DNA of 32,153 nt, from contig CAJONC010000023.1 in assembly GCA_905235675.1 (NCBI GenBank), forward strand, positions 1 to 32,153. Reading direction: 5' to 3'. The position numbers and the translations under genes are program-made. This document shows positions 26,685 to 32,153 of the stretch, piece by piece (the stretch's first letter is position 1; every line of letters begins with the position of its first letter). The notes under the pieces were generated by a model that saw nothing but the letters and a program-made list of their open reading frames with translations, made no database searches and had not been told where the DNA came from. The stretch is from an uncultured Bacteroidales bacterium (GTDB lineage Bacteria > Bacteroidota > Bacteroidia > Bacteroidales > UBA932).

Positions 26685-28403
26685 ATGATTGAGAACTTCT
26701 ACAGCCGTCTGTTATGTTTTGCATTGGTATTGTCCGCTGCCGTTTCCTGCGGCGGGAGGGCGGATCGTGGTGCAGCCAAGGTGCAAGCCCACGGCATACA
26801 CACCGAACAGATGGCGATGAGCAACTATATCGAAGATCCCGACAGGGCTCTCGTACTCATCGACTCGGCCGCCCTGGAGGGGAATATCAGCGCGGAAAGG
26901 GCGCTGTTCCTCCGTGGCTGCGTGTATCTCGTGGATGAAAGCCGTCAGGACTCCCTTCTGATTTTGCTGGAGCCGGCTTTCCGCACCGGCTTCCTGTCGG
27001 AGGAGGGGAGAGAGAACATCCTGTCGCTGATGCTCTCGTATTACCGTATGAATGGCAATTTCGCCGAGCAGTCGCGCATAGCTGGAGAGCTTGCTGTCTA
27101 TTACCACCGCATCGGCAATTCGGTGATGTGCTCCAGGATGCAGATCGAAGAGGGCAGCGTGAAGAATAAACTCGGCCAGGCAGAAGAAGGAGTGCCTCAG
27201 ATAGAGCGTGCGCTTGCGGATTTGAGCCCCCTCACATCCCGCGAAGGCTTGGATGCAGTCGTGCTGGGCAACCAGGCTCTCATTCAATACTATGCTGAAG
27301 AGGATGATCCTGCGCACATAATCGATTGCGCGGAGCAGATGCTCAGGGCCATCGAAGAGTATGAAGCCAATCCCGGGCACTTTTCCGAAGAACCCACCGA
27401 CGAAAGGGCGCAATATGTGGATTTCCGCAAGGCATCCGCTTATTCGTATCTCGCCCTTGGCAATGCGAAAGCGGGGAATCGTGCGGAAGCCGATAAATGG
27501 GCGGCTGCGTTCGAGTCTACCAAAAACAGTTCGAGCCTGTCGAGGCGCAGGGTGATTACTTCGGCCTATTTCGAGATGGGCCGCTACGATAAGGTCAGTG
27601 AAGAACTGGACGCTTTCTGCAGGGCCTGGGGCGCGGATACCCTCCATTATAACTATGGAGAATCGCTCAGGATGCGTTCGGTTATCGCGCGGAGCCAGGG
27701 CCGTTACGGCGAGAGCCTATCCTATATGGAGCGTTATATGGATCTCACGGGCAAGTTGATGGACGAGCAGTCCAGGGCGGAAGCGGGGCAGTATGCTGTG
27801 CAGTACCGTTTGAACGAGGAGAAACTTGCCAGGGCGGCAGCGGAGGCCAAACTGGCGCGCAGGAACAGCCTGATAATCATTTTCGCAGTCGTATTATGCT
27901 TCCTGATTGTTTTCCTCGTATTCGTGCTTTGGCAAAGAAACCAGACACGCAGCAAGAACAGGGCCCTCTCGCGCCAGATAATGGAAACTCTGGAGTATAA
28001 GGACCGTCTGGATAAGGGGAGGAAGCATTCCGACTACCAGATATCGCATTCTTCCATTGCAAGGATGGACGCCCCTTCTTTGTACCGCTTCCTGTCTGCC
28101 GCCATCAGGGACAAGGAGCTTTATCTGGATCCGACTTTCGGGCGGCAGATGCTCAACAACCGCTTCGGTGTTTCATACAACCAGATAGGCAGGGCTTTCT
28201 CTTCGGCAGAAACGACACTTCCGATATTCATAACCGACCTGAGGTTGGAATATGCGTGCAAACTCCTGGTGAAAGACAGGAACAGGAGCATCTCCGATAT
28301 AGCCCTTAGCTCAGGTTTCACATCAGCCGTTTCTTTCGGCCGCAGTTTTAAGCGGAAATTCTCTCTCACTCCCTCTGAATACAGACAGGGTTCCTCCCTG
28401 TAG
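26685..28403 (+). CDS. Membrane-tethered AraC-type regulator with a periplasmic TPR domain
   Basis: 572 residues. The N-terminus has a signal sequence with a lipobox-like AVSC (C22). Residues about 45-375 are helical TPR-like repeats, expected in the periplasm. A coiled segment leads to a membrane helix (about 395-416), then a linker and an AraC-type DNA-binding domain (about 465-570) ending SDIALSSGFTSAVSFGRSFKRKFSLTPSEYR. This layout is a known Bacteroidota one-component sensor type; the signal is unknown. A lipid anchor together with a membrane helix would be odd, so plain cleavage or an uncleaved anchor is possible. The ATG at 26685 lies directly downstream of the -7 box. Confidence 0.88.
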   Translation: MIENFYSRLLCFALVLSAAVSCGGRADRGAAKVQAHGIHTEQMAMSNYIEDPDRALVLIDSAALEGNISAERALFLRGCVYLVDESRQDSLLILLEPAFRTGFLSEEGRENILSLMLSYYRMNGNFAEQSRIAGELAVYYHRIGNSVMCSRMQIEEGSVKNKLGQAEEGVPQIERALADLSPLTSREGLDAVVLGNQALIQYYAEEDDPAHIIDCAEQMLRAIEEYEANPGHFSEEPTDERAQYVDFRKASAYSYLALGNAKAGNRAEADKWAAAFESTKNSSSLSRRRVITSAYFEMGRYDKVSEELDAFCRAWGADTLHYNYGESLRMRSVIARSQGRYGESLSYMERYMDLTGKLMDEQSRAEAGQYAVQYRLNEEKLARAAAEAKLARRNSLIIIFAVVLCFLIVFLVFVLWQRNQTRSKNRALSRQIMETLEYKDRLDKGRKHSDYQISHSSIARMDAPSLYRFLSAAIRDKELYLDPTFGRQMLNNRFGVSYNQIGRAFSSAETTLPIFITDLRLEYACKLLVKDRNRSISDIALSSGFTSAVSFGRSFKRKFSLTPSEYRQGSSL

Positions 28404-28540
28404 TATCCGGCTCCCATAATATACGAATTGTAAACTATATGCGACGAATTGTTGCATGTTTCGCGTGCGTTTTTAATTTTATCCTGCAAATATACTACAA
28501 ATCCGGTAAAATGCAAAATGTGTGTTTGCTTTATGCGCCC
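28404..28540. other. Intergenic stretch between convergent genes
   Basis: 137 bases without a gene. It holds a direct repeat ACGAATTGT (28423-28431 and 28444-28452, 21 bases apart) and a minus-strand promoter pattern (28487-28517). A short hairpin, ACAGGG-TTCCT-CCCTGT (28385-28401), overlaps the end of the upstream gene but has no T run, so no clear terminator is seen for either gene. Confidence 0.5.
28487..28517 (-). promoter_or_regulatory. Minus-strand promoter pointing into the 3' end of the AraC regulator gene
   Basis: On the minus strand: TTTG (28514-28517), 19 bases, TATATTTG (28487-28494), a full consensus match. No gene follows on this strand until far to the left, so it would give an antisense or small RNA. 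Confidence 0.45.
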
Positions 28541-29758
28541 TTAATCCTCGGCAGAGGGCTTTGCGGCGGCATTCTCAGTAGTGTCAGGGTCTGCGGAAGT
28601 CTCCGAAGCGGCAGGCTCCGAAGGATGGAGCGAATCGCGGGCTGCGGAAAGCGCCTTCTGCAGCTGCTCGACCTGGAATTGCAGGGCCTGTATGGTGGAA
28701 TCCTTCCTGAAAATCTGCCCCTCCATCCTGTCGTAGATACCGAGCATAATCTTGTCGGAAGCGTCGCGGTTGATGCTGACGCCCTTGTCTACAATCTCGA
28801 TTCTCGTTGCCGAAATGCCGTATTTTGCCGCATTTTCCAGAATCTCCAGTTTTTCTTCCGCCTTCAACACCTCTCCCGTAACGAACAGCGTAAGCGTGTT
28901 CGGCCTGCCTTTGTTGATATGATGGTCGTAGATGTAGGAACTCCCGTACACCCTGTTCTCGGCGAGGAACTGCTCCGAAGCCACGGTGAAATTGTTGTTG
29001 CGTATCATCAGCGCGGCTGACCAGAGGCTGGGAACTGTGACCAGCAGCACCACGAGGGTGATTAACCTGCTGGTGCGGCGGCCGGTGCGTTCGTCGTTGA
29101 ACTCGATGGTACGGAAGCGCAGGTACTTGGTGGTGAGGTAGGTTGCGAGGGTGATGAACACCGCATTGATGGTGAACAGGCCCATGGCTCCTAAGAAAAA
29201 GTGCATGTTCAGTTTGGCGAGGCCGTATCCCGCTGTACAGAGCGGAGGCATGAGGGCCGTGGCGATGGCTACGCCGGACAGCACCGTGCCTTTATCCTTG
29301 CGCGCCTGCTCCAGGATGCCTGCGAATCCGCCGAAGAGGGCGATGAGCACGTCGTAGATTGAGGGCGAAGTGCGGGCTTCCAGCTCGGTGGGATTTGCGA
29401 GATTCAGCGGGGAAAGCAAGAAGTAGAGGCACGAAGCCAGAAGGCTTATTACCACCATTATCAGCAAGTTACGCAGGGCGTCACCTATCAGGCGCGTGTC
29501 GTTTACCCCCAGGCCGAGGCCGAGTCCGAAGATAGGACCCATGAGCGGGGAGATGAGCATGGCGCCGATGATTACCGCTGTGGAGTTGACGTTGAGGCCC
29601 ACCGAGGCGATGATGATGGAGAACGCAAGGATCCAGACGTTGGGTCCGCGGAAATAAACGTTCTTCCTTATATTTGTCGACGCCGACTGGGTGTCGATAT
29701 GGTCGGCAAGCCTTGCCGTATCGCTGATATATTCTTTAAAATAATTCCAGGCTGACAT
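28541..29758 (-). CDS. DUF389 family membrane protein
   Basis: 405 residues. The DUF389 core covers about 40-250, with several membrane helices and the typical NSTAVIIGAMLISPLMGPI and GVAIATALMPPLC stretches. After the last helix (about 235-252) comes a soluble part that ends in a coiled segment and an acidic, Ser/Ala-rich tail. The family function is unknown; it is widespread and often stands alone. On the minus strand TATCTTCG (29788-29795), one base off the -7 consensus, lies 29 bases upstream of the start. Confidence 0.88.
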   Translation of the reverse strand: MSAWNYFKEYISDTARLADHIDTQSASTNIRKNVYFRGPNVWILAFSIIIASVGLNVNSTAVIIGAMLISPLMGPIFGLGLGLGVNDTRLIGDALRNLLIMVVISLLASCLYFLLSPLNLANPTELEARTSPSIYDVLIALFGGFAGILEQARKDKGTVLSGVAIATALMPPLCTAGYGLAKLNMHFFLGAMGLFTINAVFITLATYLTTKYLRFRTIEFNDERTGRRTSRLITLVVLLVTVPSLWSAALMIRNNNFTVASEQFLAENRVYGSSYIYDHHINKGRPNTLTLFVTGEVLKAEEKLEILENAAKYGISATRIEIVDKGVSINRDASDKIMLGIYDRMEGQIFRKDSTIQALQFQVEQLQKALSAARDSLHPSEPAASETSADPDTTENAAAKPSAED

Positions 29759-29801
29759 ATATGTTCTTATACCTATTTATTTATATGCGAAGATACAAAA
29801 A

Positions 29802-29833
29802 TTTGCATAAATGATTTTGATTATTTAACTTTA
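29802..29833 (+). promoter_or_regulatory. Probable promoter of the double OmpA-module gene
   Basis: TTTG (29802-29805), 20 bases, then TAACTTTA (29826-29833), one base off the -7 consensus. The ATG follows 9 bases later. It shares the 84-base gap with the divergent DUF389 gene. Confidence 0.45.
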
Positions 29834-29842
29834 CGAACATAA

Positions 29843-30922
29843 ATGGATACGAAGAGAGTTACATTTTTGATGACCGTTCTGCTGTCCGCGCTTCTCATGG
29901 GAGTTCGCGGAGGTGAGGAGGCTTATGCCGTTCCCGCCAATGAATGGAAACTCGTCTTCTATCACAATGCCGGCAAGTCAGGGGTTGATTTCTCCAAAGG
30001 CAGAAATGCTGCCGCCCTTTCCGAACTTGAGGGCATAGCTTCCGCCACTGCCGGTCGCAAACTCGACAAAGTCGAGATCCGCTCGTATTCATCTCCCGAA
30101 GGATCTCTTTCCTGGAACCGCAAACTTGCCGGACTCCGTTCCGAAAAGCTGTCGTCCCTTGTCGGCGAAAAATTCCCGGGGCAGGCTCCGGTAATCGAAG
30201 TGAACAATGTCGATGAAGACTGGGCTTCCGCCGAAACTTATCTTAACAATTCCGATAAAGCCTGGAAGGCGGAGGCTTTGCAGATTATCCGCCTTAGTGG
30301 GGAGGAAAGAAAGGAGAAACTTGAAGACCTCTGGGCAGGTGAAGCATGGGATGATCTTCTCTGGAATTGCTTCTCTTCAGTGCGCCGTACGGAGGTTATA
30401 CTTCACTTTGAGCCGAATTCTCAATTCTCAGAAGCTCAAAATGCAGATATTCCTGCGGAATTTTCTTTCAAATTCCCCGTTGGACGCACTTCTGTGGCAC
30501 TTTCCTATATGCAGAACGATGCTGTTTCCGCTGCGCTGAAATCTCAGATGAATGCTGTCGGAGGAGTCACGAACATTTACCTTGATGCTTATTCTTCGCC
30601 GGAAGGCAGGTCTTCGTGGAATCTCGAACTTGCCCGACGTCGGGCCGAGTCAGTGAAAGCATATCTTGTCAGTCTCGGTTATTCCGCCGACAGGATAATT
30701 GTGCGCACTCGTCAGGAAAACTGGTCCGGCCTGGCCGAAGTGCTCCGCGACAACTGGTTCGGGGCCGACAGACAGGAAGTCCTCGACATCATTGAAGACT
30801 CTTCGATTTCCGACGATGCAAGGGAGCAGAAGCTTTGCAGCCTCCGTGGCGGGGCCGTCTGGAACAGCATCATCGCTTCCTGGATGAGTGGCCTTCGTTG
30901 CGTCAATGTCAGCTTCGAATAA
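29843..30922 (+). CDS. Secreted protein with two copies of an OmpA-like (DUF3868-type) module
   Basis: 359 residues. A hydrophobic N-terminus (about 5-29) looks like a signal peptide. Two modules of about 155 residues follow, both built as SSPEG..SWN..LA..R (83-99 and 251-266), a later E.W, a stretch with II, a pattern RE.KL..L..G.AW, and an end with R..V...FE (181-190 and 351-359). The modules match the C-terminal OmpA-like part of DUF3868 proteins of Bacteroidales, known around fimbria-type loci; the N-terminal DUF3868 part is not seen. Only the repeat copies suggest an internal duplication. It is probably periplasmic or outer-membrane associated. The next gene starts one base after its stop. 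Base composition is more T-rich than in the housekeeping genes. Confidence 0.8.
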   Translation: MDTKRVTFLMTVLLSALLMGVRGGEEAYAVPANEWKLVFYHNAGKSGVDFSKGRNAAALSELEGIASATAGRKLDKVEIRSYSSPEGSLSWNRKLAGLRSEKLSSLVGEKFPGQAPVIEVNNVDEDWASAETYLNNSDKAWKAEALQIIRLSGEERKEKLEDLWAGEAWDDLLWNCFSSVRRTEVILHFEPNSQFSEAQNADIPAEFSFKFPVGRTSVALSYMQNDAVSAALKSQMNAVGGVTNIYLDAYSSPEGRSSWNLELARRRAESVKAYLVSLGYSADRIIVRTRQENWSGLAEVLRDNWFGADRQEVLDIIEDSSISDDAREQKLCSLRGGAVWNSIIASWMSGLRCVNVSFE

Positions 30923-30923
30923 T

Positions 30924-31985
30924 ATGCTCCGTCGCTTTCCACTACTGGCAATATTGCTACTAATCCCCTTTGTGTCAGGGATTTGTGAAAATGTTACAAA
31001 AGTTGAATATGTTACATTTTCAAAAACTAATCCTGTTGACGGTTCTCTTTGGATAGCTGTTCCAGGGAATGGTCTCGTGCGTGTCGGACGCAATCAGAAG
31101 GCTTTCGCTTATTCCTCTTCCAAGGGTGATTTTCCCTGTGATACCATTTGTAATATTGCTTTCGACAACGAGGGTGTGCTGTGGATTACGGACAGCCGTG
31201 AAGATACTTATTCCTATTCATCCTTGAATGGTTTTGTCCGTTCTGCGGAAGTGTCGGCAGCGGTAAAGTCCGCTCTTGCCGAAGAGCCCTGCGGCGTTGT
31301 TCCGGTTACTCGGTCCGAGCCTGAATTCAAGCCTGAGTCTAAGCCCGAATCAGACGGTGCAAAGAGTTCCGGACTTGTTGTCTGCCTGGTCATAATCGTC
31401 CTTCTTCTGGCTGCTCTTTGCTTCGCCCTTTCTGCCCTTTTCAAGGCCCGCAAGGCTCCCTCCGCTACCTCATCTTCGCAGCCTTCAAATGGCGTCGTCG
31501 ATTCTTCTGTTAACAAAGCTGTTGCTTCTCCTTCGCAAAGCCTTGAAACGGTTTCTTCTATTGAGTCTTTGGACGAGCCACAACCCCTTTCCAAGGCTGC
31601 CAGCATGGGAAATGTATCAAAAACCAATGTTGCAAAAACCGAGGTAGACAGCTCTTCTATTAAGTTCCGTGAAGATGTTTTGAAGTACGTTTCCGAGAAC
31701 TTTTCCAACCCCGAATTTTCCGTTGAAGATATTGCCGATCACTTTGGTTTCAGCCGTGTTCATCTTAATCGGAAACTCAAGGCTGCAGGGGAGGATTCTC
31801 CCGTCGCTCTTATAAAGACTGCCCGTATGCAGAAGGCATCGGAGTTGCTCAAGGATGGAGGAAAACAAATTGCTGAAATCTCTGCTGAATGCGGCTTCGC
31901 ATCAGCCACCTATTTCTCCTCCGCCTTCAAGGAATATTTCGGCATCTCCCCCAAAGACTTTCTCGCTGAAAATCATTCTCTTTAG
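30924..31985 (+). CDS. Small membrane-tethered AraC-type regulator with propeller-like blades
   Basis: 353 residues. A signal or anchor helix (about 3-20) precedes a short extracytoplasmic part with two strands of the two-component-regulator propeller type (GSLWIAVPGNGLVRV, 40-54, and IAFDNEGVLWITD, 78-90). A Pro/Glu/Lys stretch leads to a strong membrane helix (about 150-173), a Ser-rich linker (175-245), and an AraC-type DNA-binding domain (about 248-348). No histidine kinase, receiver or Y_Y_Y domain is present. The ATG at 30924 is chosen because it directly precedes the hydrophobic start; longer frames from 30888 overlap the upstream gene. Coupling with that gene is likely. Confidence 0.85.
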   Translation: MLRRFPLLAILLLIPFVSGICENVTKVEYVTFSKTNPVDGSLWIAVPGNGLVRVGRNQKAFAYSSSKGDFPCDTICNIAFDNEGVLWITDSREDTYSYSSLNGFVRSAEVSAAVKSALAEEPCGVVPVTRSEPEFKPESKPESDGAKSSGLVVCLVIIVLLLAALCFALSALFKARKAPSATSSSQPSNGVVDSSVNKAVASPSQSLETVSSIESLDEPQPLSKAASMGNVSKTNVAKTEVDSSSIKFREDVLKYVSENFSNPEFSVEDIADHFGFSRVHLNRKLKAAGEDSPVALIKTARMQKASELLKDGGKQIAEISAECGFASATYFSSAFKEYFGISPKDFLAENHSL

Positions 31986-32073
31986 TTTCGAATAGCAATA
32001 CTTTTTTCTTTTTTTGCTTAAAAATTATTTGCCCGATTTATCTGTTTCTTATCCTTTTAACATTTTTTCGACG

Positions 32074-32111
32074 TCGACATAAAAAACATAAATCGACATA
32101 AGAAACATAAA
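32074..32111. repeat. Tandem 19-bp direct repeat downstream of the AraC-type gene
   Basis: TCGACATAAAAAACATAAA (32074-32092) is followed directly by TCGACATAAGAAACATAAA (32093-32111), 18 of 19 bases identical. The 168 bases from 31986 to the window end hold no other feature, apart from long A/T runs. Direct repeats of this size are usual for AraC-type binding sites. Confidence 0.65.
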
Positions 32112-32153
32112 AATCTGCAAATTGTTTTTTTACTTTCCATGGCGGTCTCAAAA

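Noticed and set aside
28121..28516. 131-codon minus-strand gene behind the antisense promoter
   Set aside because: It overlaps the DNA-binding domain of the AraC regulator in reverse and shows no family features; only the promoter was kept as a finding.
31986..32073. Rho-independent terminator after the last regulator
   Set aside because: T runs are present but no GC-rich stem precedes them.

Overview
The window is a chromosomal piece of a member of the Bacteroidales (phylum Bacteroidota), probably a gut lineage with a fairly GC-rich genome. The evidence is: the 16S 3' end in the form GGCTGGAACACCTCC; many TAnnTTTG -7 boxes, several with a TTTG/TTG element about 19 bp upstream; gene starts without Shine-Dalgarno sequences; and family content typical of the phylum (the Bat aerotolerance operon, membrane-tethered AraC regulators, DUF3868-type OmpA-like modules). 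The genus cannot be decided from the sequence.

Layout. 1-520: the 3' end of a 16S rRNA gene, tRNA-Ile(GAT), tRNA-Ala(TGC) and a terminator, with no 23S gene after them. 520-1020: non-coding DNA with a direct repeat and five copies of a 53-bp hairpin-forming tandem repeat. 1022-3924 (minus): a small membrane protein and an amino-acid-type ABC transporter with permease, substrate-binding and ATPase parts in one chain. 4086-5031: a frameshifted 3-hydroxyacyl-CoA dehydrogenase gene. 5028-13407 (minus): a compact eight-gene run in the order exbB, exbD, tonB, rluB-like, era, parC, aroK, pfkB-type kinase, with one clear promoter in front of exbB. 13457-14332 (minus): truA.

14356-22463 (plus): the Bat (Bacteroides aerotolerance) operon, moxR - DUF58 - membrane protein - batA - batB - batC - a fused batD-batE. 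Its genes overlap or nearly touch, as expected for a stoichiometric membrane complex with von Willebrand A and TPR parts. 22585-26519: an OmpA porin-like protein, the GTPase TypA/BipA, a DUF177 (YceD) protein with ribosomal protein L32, and tRNA-Arg(CCT) with a strong terminator.

26685-32153 is more accessory: a membrane AraC regulator with a large TPR domain, a DUF389 membrane protein, a secreted protein with two copies of an OmpA-like module, and one base after it a small membrane-tethered AraC regulator. That regulator has only two propeller-like blades and no kinase, like a stripped-down hybrid two-component sensor. A tandem 19-bp direct repeat lies beyond it. The last two genes and the repeat are the best candidate here for an undescribed signalling unit. 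The next most unusual items are the single-chain ABC transporter with a rearranged substrate-binding domain, the batD-batE fusion, and the rRNA operon end without 23S.
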